Shown here: positions 16,701-24,600 of the stretch, in pieces
How positions within the stretch are numbered: position 1 is the stretch's first letter
How the letters are laid out: every line of letters starts with the position of its first letter
NCBI GenBank assembly: GCA_022821275.1
Contig: JAJEDY010000072.1
Coordinates: 1-58,963, forward strand
Reading direction: 5' to 3'
DNA: 58,963 bases
Origin: Candidatus Latescibacterota bacterium
Lineage (GTDB): Bacteria > Latescibacterota > UBA2968
Position numbers and translations under genes: made by a program
The notes under the pieces: generated by a model
Databases searched by the model: none
The model's input: only the letters and a program-made list of their open reading frames with translations
Told to the model about the DNA's origin: nothing

Positions 16701-17799
16701 CTTCGGGCAATGTGAAGGCGATAAAGCTCGTCATTTCCTTCATTTGCACAAATTGCCGTACCTGTTCCCGCCGGTCGTTGGCTTTGGCTTCTTCGATTTC
16801 GCCCGCTTTGAGTTTTTCTGTGTATGCCAGTTGTTCGGGCGTGCCAAACAGGCGGTCGCGCACGCGCTGTGCTGTGGCTACGATATTGGCGTCGGCTTCC
16901 TTAAAAATTTCGATTTCTACACTTTCTATGCCATTGACCCGCGTGATGATCTCCCGCTCTTTGTGCGTGCGATAAACTTGCCCCACATCTTTTACCCGGA
17001 TTTCAATATTGTTGCGGTCGCCGACTACCAGATTGGCAATTTCGTCAATGGTGCGAAATTCATTCAGCGTGCGCACGAGGTACTGCGTTTGTCCGTCCAG
17101 CAAACTGCCGCCAGCCAGATTGACATTTTCTTCTTGTAACCGCCGGTTGATGGTGTTGATATTGAGTCCCATGAGTGCCAGTTGTCGCTCGCTGATCTCA
17201 ACCCGAATTTCTTCTTCGAGTCCGCCTTTTACACGCGCCGCAGCTACGCCTTTGAGTGCCTCTAATTCTTGCTTGATTTCCTCTTCGGCAATGTGGCGCA
17301 ATACGTACATATTTTCGGTGCCGTAAATCCCCACGCGCATGATCGGGTCTTGCGTGGGGTCATAGCGCAATATCAACGGGCGATTGACACCGCGCGGCAA
17401 GTTGAGGCGGTCGAGATTTTCGCGCACTGTTTGCACGGCATCATTCATATCGGTGTCCCAGCCAAATTCTAAAATCACATCGGACATGCCGGGTCTGGAG
17501 ATCGATGTGATGCTTATGAGATTGCTCACCACGCCCAGGCGCTGTTCGATGGGCCTTGAGATCAAATTTTCGACTTCTTCGGGTGCGGTATCGGGATATT
17601 CAGTACGCACTGTTAGCGTTGGATATGAAATGTCGGGCATCATATTTAGCGGTAGTTGCTGATAAGACACATAACCAAATACGGCAACGGCCAAGACGAC
17701 CATAAAAATCGCTACGGGCCGCCGAGTCGTTATCTCAAATGTGCGAGAAAAATCCCGTTTTACATTGTCCCGAACTTCCGATTCCATATTGTTCTCCAT
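13759..17799 (-). CDS. RND multidrug efflux permease with an enlarged central loop
   Basis: A 1346-residue inner-membrane proton antiporter of the AcrB/HAE1 type. It has the N-terminal TRRPVAIFMVVLAVAVFGYV helix, a porter region, TM4 with GMLVDNAIVVLE (the proton-relay Asp), and a second half with VILFLTGIPLSVVVFLGVIM and VVNNAIVLVDYIN. It is about 300 residues longer than usual. The excess is a segment at about residues 545-810 between TM6 and TM7, with about five additional hydrophobic stretches. ATG 17799 is chosen because GGAG (17806-17809) is well placed before it. Confidence 0.93.
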   Translation of the reverse strand: MENNMESEVRDNVKRDFSRTFEITTRRPVAIFMVVLAVAVFGYVSYQQLPLNMMPDISYPTLTVRTEYPDTAPEEVENLISRPIEQRLGVVSNLISITSISRPGMSDVILEFGWDTDMNDAVQTVRENLDRLNLPRGVNRPLILRYDPTQDPIMRVGIYGTENMYVLRHIAEEEIKQELEALKGVAAARVKGGLEEEIRVEISERQLALMGLNINTINRRLQEENVNLAGGSLLDGQTQYLVRTLNEFRTIDEIANLVVGDRNNIEIRVKDVGQVYRTHKEREIITRVNGIESVEIEIFKEADANIVATAQRVRDRLFGTPEQLAYTEKLKAGEIEEAKANDRREQVRQFVQMKEMTSFIAFTLPEGVDMELLSDQSTFIESSVNEVKQTALIGGLLAILVLYIFLRNPSHTAIVGLAIPISIVATFAPMNIFGVSLNIMSLGGLALGIGMLVDNAIVVLESIFRCREEGDDMISATIRGTGEVGGAVFASTLTTVAVFFPIVFVEGVAGQIFGDMALTVVFSLLASLGVALFFIPMLASRQVHLARGDSEGQGRRLMQSEVLQLRSVAWLLEGMGLKNRGENALQYHAINFSTLLMRVPIGFIYLLGEYIARTVWLASVIAVVALKAVCIVLAVLLYPIIYPGWGFYCWLGSGPLWRQEINRLWGPVCAWAEDRDLFGKAWVRIIWDDLLAFVTPQNLGRDLGVQTKWTGRTLKRLFHWAWDRTVWKRILKIVPLLLSAVGISLLFVLGAVYFILRFLIFTTLILVGKILITTLMFVFLTGLVALLVIALVLLPILAPVVFLFERGFATIRRAYTPFIRWALHNRLSIVAGAVVPFAICWMVLLPRLGNELIPQVHQGEFNIDIGLPVGTPLEMTDETMKLIESRVMDTYDVGAISSTVGVDKTDITSSDQGEHTGVVSVVLEDIETENTQNVMAGWGQDLLTLPSRIWGGIRGESVLAQREDVLMSDLRNRLSDLPQIKADFSRPALFSFKTPIEVEIRGYDLPTLTQLGREAERVMSDIPGLYDVKSSLQRGNPEVQIVYKRELLAKYNLNVRQVASLVREKVQGNVVTRFREADRRIDVLVRVDEADRAGVTELRRLVVNPGRQQVPIRLSAVADIEVHEGPSEIRRIDQQRAVLISANVSGIDLGTMTAMIQRALETMEVPQDVSMVIGGQNKEMETSLNSLTFALGLAIFLVYIVMASQFESFLHPFVIMFSIPLALIGVIVILFLTGIPLSVVVFLGVIMLAGIVVNNAIVLVDYINHLRRSGLSKLEAIVQAGEVRLRPILMTTATTVLGLLPMALGLGDGAEIRTPMAITVVAGLISSTLLTLVIIPTVYSLMDRGE

Positions 17800-17891
17800 G
17801 TATCGCTCCGCATAAAAAATCAGCGAACCGCCCACATATTAAGGTCTGCGATTCGCTATTTTTGTACAACGAGCAAACAAAAGATCCCTCA

Positions 17892-19139
17892 TCACGTCTT
17901 TTCTGTCTGTTCCTCAGTTGAGTCTGGATCCGCGGGGATGCGCAATCCTTCACCTTCGATGATTCGCACTTTGGCTTTGTCCTTCAAACCGTTTTGTCCC
18001 ACCACTACTATCTGGTCGCCTTTTTTTACGCCCGCGAGCACTTCGACAAATTCGGTGTCGTCAAAGCCCATTTCAAAGCGCACTTTATTGACCGTGCTGT
18101 CCGATACGACGAATACGTGTGGCATGCCATCGTCGTACACCACAGCCCGCTTGGGCACGAGGACAGCATGGGGGTGGGTCGCTGTGACGATGTGTGCATT
18201 GATAAACATGCCGGGCCGCAGGAGGCGATTTTTTGATTTCAGTTCCAGGGTTACTTTAAAGGTGCCCGATCCAGGATCGACGACCGGGCTGATACGCAAT
18301 ATCTTTCCTTCAAATTTTGTACCGGGTAAGAAATCTGTTGTCACGAGTGCGGGCTGCCCAACCGCCAAATTGTGCATGCCTTGCCCCGGTACGTGTACAT
18401 ACGCGATCAAGCGGCTCAGGTTGACCATTTCGTAGAGTTTTGTGCTGGCACCAATGCGGTCGCCCAGCTTGACCGAGCGTTTTGAGATGACCCCGCTTAC
18501 CGGCGCACGCACGCGCGCGTAATCGAGAGACAATCTGGCGCGTTCCCACCGAATTTTGCTTTGTTCAACATTGATTTTGAGGTCTTCGTATTCTTCTTTT
18601 GCCAAAAGTTGTCGATTAAATAATTCTTCTTTTCGTTTGAGCTGGCTTTCCAGCTTTTGATACGCCAATTTTGCCTCGGCTTCGTTGAGCTTTAATTCGT
18701 CGTCAACCAGTTCGATTAGCACCTGGCCCTCGCGCACACGCTCCCCTTCTTCGATCAGTACGCGCCGCACCAATCCGGAGCCTCTCGCGTAAATATCGAT
18801 GGTTTCTTCGGCTTCTACTGCGGAGCTATAGAGCACATGCTGGGAGATTTCACCCGTTCCTACGACAGATACTTTTACGGGTACCCCTTCGGCGACTCTC
18901 GGCTTTTGATTTTTGCGTCTGGGATTTGGTTGATTTTTGGCCTTTGGGTTCTGCTGTTTGGTTCGCTTCTGCTTTGCGGCAACTTTGGCAGAATCAGTCT
19001 TGGCAGAATCGGCCTTGGTCGAACTGGTCTTTGCCGTGCTATCAGAAGATGCCTTGTCAGCAGTGGCTTCCTCACCGCACCCCGAAAACGTCCAGAGAAG
19101 AATTAGTATTCCGATTATGACCGATATACGCTGCAACAT
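17892..19139 (-). CDS. RND periplasmic adaptor (membrane-fusion) lipoprotein
   Basis: A 415-residue MFP/HlyD-type protein. The signal peptide ends in a lipobox (FSGC, Cys at about residue 21), followed by a roughly 60-residue Lys/Ser/Thr/Asn-rich linker. Then come the biotinyl-lipoyl fold (IDIYARGSGLVRRVLIEEGE), a coiled-coil hairpin (about residues 150-200) and beta-barrel domains. It would link the pump to TolC and be anchored in the inner membrane through its lipid. First gene of the efflux operon; the linker is unusually long and basic. Confidence 0.93.
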   Translation of the reverse strand: MLQRISVIIGILILLWTFSGCGEEATADKASSDSTAKTSSTKADSAKTDSAKVAAKQKRTKQQNPKAKNQPNPRRKNQKPRVAEGVPVKVSVVGTGEISQHVLYSSAVEAEETIDIYARGSGLVRRVLIEEGERVREGQVLIELVDDELKLNEAEAKLAYQKLESQLKRKEELFNRQLLAKEEYEDLKINVEQSKIRWERARLSLDYARVRAPVSGVISKRSVKLGDRIGASTKLYEMVNLSRLIAYVHVPGQGMHNLAVGQPALVTTDFLPGTKFEGKILRISPVVDPGSGTFKVTLELKSKNRLLRPGMFINAHIVTATHPHAVLVPKRAVVYDDGMPHVFVVSDSTVNKVRFEMGFDDTEFVEVLAGVKKGDQIVVVGQNGLKDKAKVRIIEGEGLRIPADPDSTEEQTEKT

Positions 19140-19226
19140 TATTTTTCCTCACAGGTTGGAATATGCCTGAATTCTACAAGACCTTTGACGCACCAGTGGG
19201 AAGACTGGTTTCGGAAAACATCATTA

Positions 19227-19255
19227 AATATACTGAACGGGTGTATAGTTTTCAA
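19227..19255 (-). promoter_or_regulatory. Sigma70-type promoter of the efflux operon
   Basis: On the minus strand TTGAAA (19250-19255) and TATATT (19227-19232) are separated by 17 bp. It points toward the adaptor gene and would leave a leader of about 80 nt. Confidence 0.6.
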
Positions 19256-19264
19256 GGGAGAAAT

Positions 19265-19299
19265 AAAAAAAAGACGCTCGCATAGTGATCGCCTTTTTG
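19265..19299 (-). terminator. Rho-independent terminator after mrp
   Basis: Reading leftward, an AGGCG/CGTCT stem (one G-T pair) extended by A-T pairs is followed by a run of eight T. It separates mrp from the efflux promoter. Confidence 0.6.
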
Positions 19300-19324
19300 T
19301 GATACGCGATTGTGGATGCAGTTT

Positions 19325-20119
19325 TTACATCTCCAGCGATTGCCAGATGTTATCGGCGATGTCGCGGTATATTTTTGTTAGAGGCGAGTCGGGGTCAGAG
19401 GCTACAATCGGTTCTCCCGTGTCACTTCCCATTTGTACCTGTAGATGCAGGGGAATCTCACCCAGGAAAGGTACATTATAGGCTTTTGCCGTGCGCTCGC
19501 CACCCCCTTGACCAAAGATCGGCGTTTCTGTGCCGCACTTGCTACATATATAAGTGCTCATGTTTTCAATGACACCGAGTACGGGTACTTCAACGGTGTG
19601 AAACATTTCGACCCCACGCCGCACATCCTCCAGGGCGACCAGAGGGGGTGTGGTGACAATGACAGCGCCATCCAAAGGGGTCGATTGGGTCAGGGTCAGT
19701 TGCACATCGCCGGTGCCTGGAGGCAAGTCGATGACCAGGCAATCGAGCGGCGCCCAGGCCACGTCGCGCACGAATTGTGTGACCATTTTGGCCAACATGG
19801 GTCCGCGCCAGATGATGGGTACACCATCGCCCGCGATCAATCCCAGTGATACCATTTTTACACCGTACAACTCAAGGGGTTCAATTTTTTGCTCCGGTGT
19901 CATCTGAGGTTGTGCTTTGCTGCCCATCATGATCGGGACATTGGGACCGTAAATATCCGCGTCCATCAATCCCACCGCGTGTCCCGACTGTGCCATTGCC
20001 ACTGCCAAATTTGACGCGGTCGTGGTTTTGCCCACGCCGCCTTTGCCACTGGCGATTGCAATTATGTGTCTGACGCCCGGGATGGGGGGACGCTCTGGGA
20101 TTGGTGGTGGTGCGTTCAT
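19325..20119 (-). CDS. mrp: Mrp/NBP35-type iron-sulfur carrier ATPase (ApbC)
   Basis: A 264-residue P-loop protein of the Mrp family. It has a deviant Walker A GKGGVGKTT (about residues 25-33), the switch DADIYGPN, DLPPGTGD, and the CxxC (CSKCG, about residue 188) that holds the bridging Fe-S cluster. It lacks the N-terminal MIP18-like domain that many bacterial Mrp proteins carry. ATG 20119 has AGGAG right before it, so the six extra upstream codons (ATG 20137) are unlikely to be translated. Confidence 0.93.
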   Translation of the reverse strand: MNAPPPIPERPPIPGVRHIIAIASGKGGVGKTTTASNLAVAMAQSGHAVGLMDADIYGPNVPIMMGSKAQPQMTPEQKIEPLELYGVKMVSLGLIAGDGVPIIWRGPMLAKMVTQFVRDVAWAPLDCLVIDLPPGTGDVQLTLTQSTPLDGAVIVTTPPLVALEDVRRGVEMFHTVEVPVLGVIENMSTYICSKCGTETPIFGQGGGERTAKAYNVPFLGEIPLHLQVQMGSDTGEPIVASDPDSPLTKIYRDIADNIWQSLEM

Positions 20120-20160
20120 GGCACTCCTGTTGTTCATTTTTTTGTATGTATCTAAAAGCC

Positions 20161-20254
20161 GTCATCGCGTCCCCTGCTTAAAGCATGCAGGGGCAGGCAT
20201 TACGGAGCAGGCTCGTGTCTTTGTCATTGCGGCAGGCTTAAAGCCGCAATCCAG
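20161..20254. repeat. Pair of REP-like hairpins
   Basis: Two inverted repeats share a CTTAAAGC core: CCCCTGC/GCAGGGG (20171-20177, 20187-20193) and ATTGCGGC/GCCGCAAT (20226-20233, 20243-20250). The second has the GTCATT...AATCCAG frame common to many dispersed intergenic repeats of bacteria. Confidence 0.6.
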
Positions 20255-20287
20255 AAAGTTTTTCTACACTACAAAAATCATGGGCGA

Positions 20288-20722
20288 TTACGCCGCTCTG
20301 TCTTCTATAACCAGGCTACGCCCAACATTTCGGAGTGCTCTCATGATCTGACTGATATGGGAGTAGCAGTCAGGGTTGAGCAACTTGCGGATGGCAGAGT
20401 CATTTAAGTTTAGACGAGCAGCGAGAGCGTCTCCGGTGATTTCCTGCTCGCGCATGGCTGTGTAAAGAGCCAGCTTGGCGGCAGCGATAGGCGGGACTGC
20501 GACGAGTTCCTGACCGTCGGCAACAGGGCTTGGCGTTGGGATTTCTCGTTGCTGTTGGACGTACACAGCGAGCATGGCAACGAGGACGTCTTCGGCTAAA
20601 AAAAGAGATTCTTCTCTGGTTTGCGCCCCTGTTATGGCTCCAGGTACGTCGGGAAAGGTCACGATGAATCCCTCACCTTCTTCATGGTCGGGAGTCAGAT
20701 TGCATGGATAGGCGTATTGCAT
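20288..20722 (-). CDS. HicB-type antitoxin, no HicA partner seen
   Basis: A 144-residue protein with the HicB partial RNase H-like fold at the N-terminus (GEGFIVTFPDVPGAITGAQT, then EESLFLAEDVLVAML) and a C-terminal helix-turn-helix-like region (ALAARLNLNDSAIRKLLNPD). HicB normally neutralises the HicA mRNA interferase encoded next to it. No HicA-sized reading frame is visible on either side (20723-20881 is open of genes), so it is an orphan, perhaps kept as a regulator or as protection from related toxins. Confidence 0.8.
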   Translation of the reverse strand: MQYAYPCNLTPDHEEGEGFIVTFPDVPGAITGAQTREESLFLAEDVLVAMLAVYVQQQREIPTPSPVADGQELVAVPPIAAAKLALYTAMREQEITGDALAARLNLNDSAIRKLLNPDCYSHISQIMRALRNVGRSLVIEDRAA

Positions 20723-20881
20723 GATTTAGAACACCGATACTTTTTCAAAACGCTAAAATGCCCATTATTTGCCTGCGTGTAGCTTGCTCCTATTTGATTA
20801 TATCCTATTATTAAATACTTCGGACCTCGCGTCCCTTTTCCTAATGTCCTAATTTAGTCTTGATCTCCCGTTGTCCTGTGC

Positions 20882-21334
20882 TCATGTCTCTGTACTCTCT
20901 GACTGAAGACCTGTAAGAGCGGTCCAAGGGTTGATTACCTCAATGCCACAGTGCTCGAAATGCCCGACATTGCGAGTAGCGATGGCCGCCCCGCGACAAC
21001 GAGCGATAGCTGCTATTTGGCAGTCCGCGTGGCTGATCGGCAGGCCAGCGGCCCGGCGACCAGCACCAATCTCAGCATAGATGGGTGATGCCTTACTGTC
21101 AAAAGGTAGAATGCGTCGTGCAAAATCTTCCTTGAGCATATTTTCGACTTCGGCTACGATCTGATCTCGCCGCCGACCCATTGGCAGAATAGCGACGCCG
21201 TACCGTAGCTCGGCCTCTGTGATCGCCGAGATGAAGACATTTGCGGTGTCCTGTTTAGCAAGCCACATCTTCACGCCGGGATCGGGCTTGGAGCGCATCA
21301 ACTCCGAGACAACGTTGGTATCGAGTAGGATCAT
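20882..21334 (-). CDS. VapC/FitB-type PIN-domain ribonuclease toxin
   Basis: A 150-residue PIN domain with the metal-binding acidic residues: Asp in MILLDTNVVSEL (residue 5), Glu in TEAELRYG (about residue 42), Asp in ISHADCQIAAIA (about residue 102). The C-terminal ATRNVGHFE segment is typical of FitB. Such toxins cut tRNA or rRNA. ATG 21334 is preferred since the longer frame would run into the antitoxin gene; the two genes are 10 bp apart. Confidence 0.88.
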   Translation of the reverse strand: MILLDTNVVSELMRSKPDPGVKMWLAKQDTANVFISAITEAELRYGVAILPMGRRRDQIVAEVENMLKEDFARRILPFDSKASPIYAEIGAGRRAAGLPISHADCQIAAIARCRGAAIATRNVGHFEHCGIEVINPWTALTGLQSESTET

Positions 21335-21344
21335 ATTCGATAAC

Positions 21345-21587
21345 TCAACCGAATCGGGGTGGGTCGCGCATCGGCTCGCGCGGCGGTATATCCAGATCCA
21401 CACCGCCCAGGGGCGCGAATCGATCGTGTATAGCGCGTGCTAAATTGATAGGAGGCGTGTGCTCAATGAGCGCAGCACGCAAAATTATCCGCGCTTCCTC
21501 TTCCATTGAGTGGCCGTGCTCAGCCGCCTGGATGCGCAGCCGCCGCTTAATGTCGTCGCTAAGATTGCGTATTGTCATGCTGGCCAT
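21345..21587 (-). CDS. FitA/VapB-type ribbon-helix-helix antitoxin
   Basis: An 80-residue protein with an N-terminal Arc-like ribbon-helix-helix (MTIRNLSDDIKRRLRIQAAE, then SMEEEARIILRAAL) and a C-terminal tail that would wrap the PIN toxin. GGAGG (21596-21600) lies eight bases before ATG 21587, which decides the start against a longer frame. It should bind its own promoter as a repressor with the toxin. Confidence 0.88.
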   Translation of the reverse strand: MASMTIRNLSDDIKRRLRIQAAEHGHSMEEEARIILRAALIEHTPPINLARAIHDRFAPLGGVDLDIPPREPMRDPPRFG

Positions 21588-21694
21588 CTTCTTTACCTCC
21601 AATTTGAAGTCGCACATCGCGTATAAAGTGTACCATTAAGACGCCAAATCATCAAGAAAAATTCTGAGTAAACAGATTTTGGTGTTTTTTTTTA

Positions 21695-24600
21695 TTACTT
21701 GCGCTCCGGCTCAAACACTAACTCCGGCACGACAACCTCCCAGGCATCGCATTTCGCGTGGTCTCGGTACTGAGGCTCCGATGCTTCGCGGCTCCAATCC
21801 ACGACGGCGAAGACCGTGGCAGACTTGCACCGCATTCCCGGTGGGGGTTCAAACGCCTGGGCAAGACGCCCCACCACCATCCCTGCCTGGTTCAGCAATT
21901 CCCAGGAGCCATTTTTGGCAATCCGCGTCTCTATCGGATCGCCCGGCGACAGGGCGGCTATTGCGCGATGCACAGGATGGCGGATATAGTGACGCCCTGC
22001 GAATCCCAGATTGACCTCGCGCAGACTGGGCCGCCGATATTGACGTGCGAGTTCCAGGTTTCCCGGCTGCGAGTCACCGGATGTGCGGTGTAGAACCGAG
22101 CCGTTGTTTGGAAAGGCATACGGTAGCGAGTGCAAGCGTCCGTACACCAGGGGTTCAGACTCCATTACGAAACCTGGTCGTGTACCTCTTGCTGGGCGCG
22201 ATCCTTGAAAACGCACGAGCGCGAGAGTCTGCCGGGCGCGCGTCATGGCCACGTAGTAGAGTCTGCGCGGTGCGTCCGGATCTTCACCTTTATTGACTTT
22301 GTCCCAGCCTCCGTCGAGTACCGCTATGTGGTCAAACTCCAATCCCTTGGCGCGGTGTGCGGTCAACAGCAAGAGTCCGCGCTGGCGGCGGCGCACATCT
22401 CGTCCCCACTCGGCCAGCCACTCGATGAAGTGGTCCACCGGCACTTCCGCGCCGCCAGTTTCCAGGGTGTGCTCGTCCAGAGCTTGGCGCAGTAGCTCAA
22501 TCCAGGGTCCTGGGGGACGTGTATCCACCCAATCGGTCAAATCCGCACCTTCTACCAGCCGGGTATCTCGTCCACGTAGCCATTCAACAAATTCCCGGGT
22601 TTCCCGCAGGTACCAGAAGCTCGGAATTTCTTCGTTTCCCATCTGCACCGGGATACGGTGGACTTCGCAAAACGCTTGTACCGGATCTAGATATTTCCAC
22701 TCGCGTGCGATCACCGCACATGTGGACCAATCCCAATTCGGAGAGAGTCTGGCGAGGCGCTGTAACTCTGTCATGGCGACCTGCGCTTGCGAGATCGGAT
22801 CGCGCCAGGCGGACAGGATCTGGACTCGACCGCGAGAGATTGGGTCCAGCGCATCCCAGTCGCCACCGAGCGGATTTTTCGTACGCGCCCGATCAATGCG
22901 GATGGGATGTCCGGTCTTCATCCGTTGTCGCGCTGGATTGATCAACGCATTGGCCGCTGTGATGATGTGACCGGTGGAACGATAATTGTCGATCAGGTAG
23001 GTGGGCTTTGGCCCATAATCTGCCTCGAAACGACGGATGAACTCTACCGAAGCACCGTTGAAGGCATAGATGTTCTGATCGTCATCGCCTACTGCGAAGA
23101 GGGTGAGTTTGCGATCCTCATCTTGCAAGGTCCGTCCAGCAAGTGCAGATATCAACTCGTATTGATCTGCGCCAATATCCTGGTATTCATCTACCAGGAT
23201 CCAGCGGAAACCCGCGAGGAGCCGTTCTCGCTGATCATCCGCTTCTTCTGGCTCCAGACCCTCGCCACGTAGCAGTGCCGTTGCCTGGCGCAATACCTCC
23301 CGGAATGCTTCTTCGTCGAGCAGCCGTCGTTCTCGTTCCTGAAAGCTGACACCGACCAGTCTCATGGCCAGCGCGTGACAGGTGAGCACGGTTATCCCTC
23401 GGACATCGTCACCGATCAAATCTATAAGGCGTCGCCGGATCTCGACAGTTGCGTGTCGGTTGTAGGCCAGTGCCAGAATGCCGCGGGGATTCTCGCGCCT
23501 TGCGCGCACGAGGTAGGCGATACGATGCACCAGCACGCGCGTCTTACCGGAGCCGGGACCGGCGAGTACCAGCACATTCGTCTGCTCCCGATCATCCGCA
23601 ACGATACGCTGCTGGATAGGATTTTTCAGGCTTTCGACGATGGCTCTCCACGATTCGGGCGTGGTCTCTCTCGCAATTTCCTTGTCCCTATCTGGCAGCC
23701 AACGGCGAAGGAAATCCTCCTGCTTAAGACTGAAGTAGTCAATGGCCAGACGCAGAGCATCGGCCATGTTGTTGAGACCCCGTTGCGCGAATTCTACCAT
23801 TACATGGATCTGCAGCACCTGCCCTTTATAGTGGAAATCGAGCGGTGCAAAGTCGGCAGTGGCAAAGCCGCGCCTTTCCTCCTCCAGCCGGATGGTCATG
23901 GCCGGACGAAATACTGCAAGGCCCTTGTTGAGACGAATGACCTCTTGATCGTGCAGCCATAGCAGGGCGTGATGTAGCAATTTCTCAGGATTTCTGCTTT
24001 TTAGAAATAGGTCAGACGTGATCGCTTTCAATAGTTTGCCAAGGGTGGTCTCAGCCAGTAGATCCACCCCCCTACTCCCGGGCGGCAGACAGGAGAGCAA
24101 GTGATCCAGCAGGCGCTTAGCCCCCTCGCGCCGACGCGACGCGAGTTCCTCCAAATCCGACCATTCGCGTCGCAATGTCACCCGAACCGTCTCTGCATCC
24201 CGCCGTCGTACCCCGAGGCTGCCAGCGTCGCCTCCTTCTCCGCGTCCGTCACCGGCGATGCTGCGGAGAATACGCCACAGCCGTTCCGGCAGGGGATCGG
24301 TCACTCCTTCATCCCTCAGGGTTTGCGCGGCGACGCGCAAATGCAGGATTGAGGTGTCTTCTTTGCCCATATCCGGTGCTGCTTCACGCATCTGCGCGAT
24401 CAGGGCGGTCTCCAACTCTGCCGCTTCATCAAAGCGTTTGCGCGAGTTACGCACAACTCCCGCGTGGACAAAGGCAGTCAGCACCGTATCGTTGCTGGCG
24501 ATGCCCAGCCGCTCCAGGTCGTACAGGGCACTGCGCACGCCTTCGGCACTCAAGCCGGATACCCCCATCAGTTCGTCGGTGGATATGCCTTCATCGGGAT

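Noticed and set aside
20723-20881. HicA toxin gene upstream of hicB
   Set aside because: No frame of suitable length or with HicA motifs is visible on either strand.
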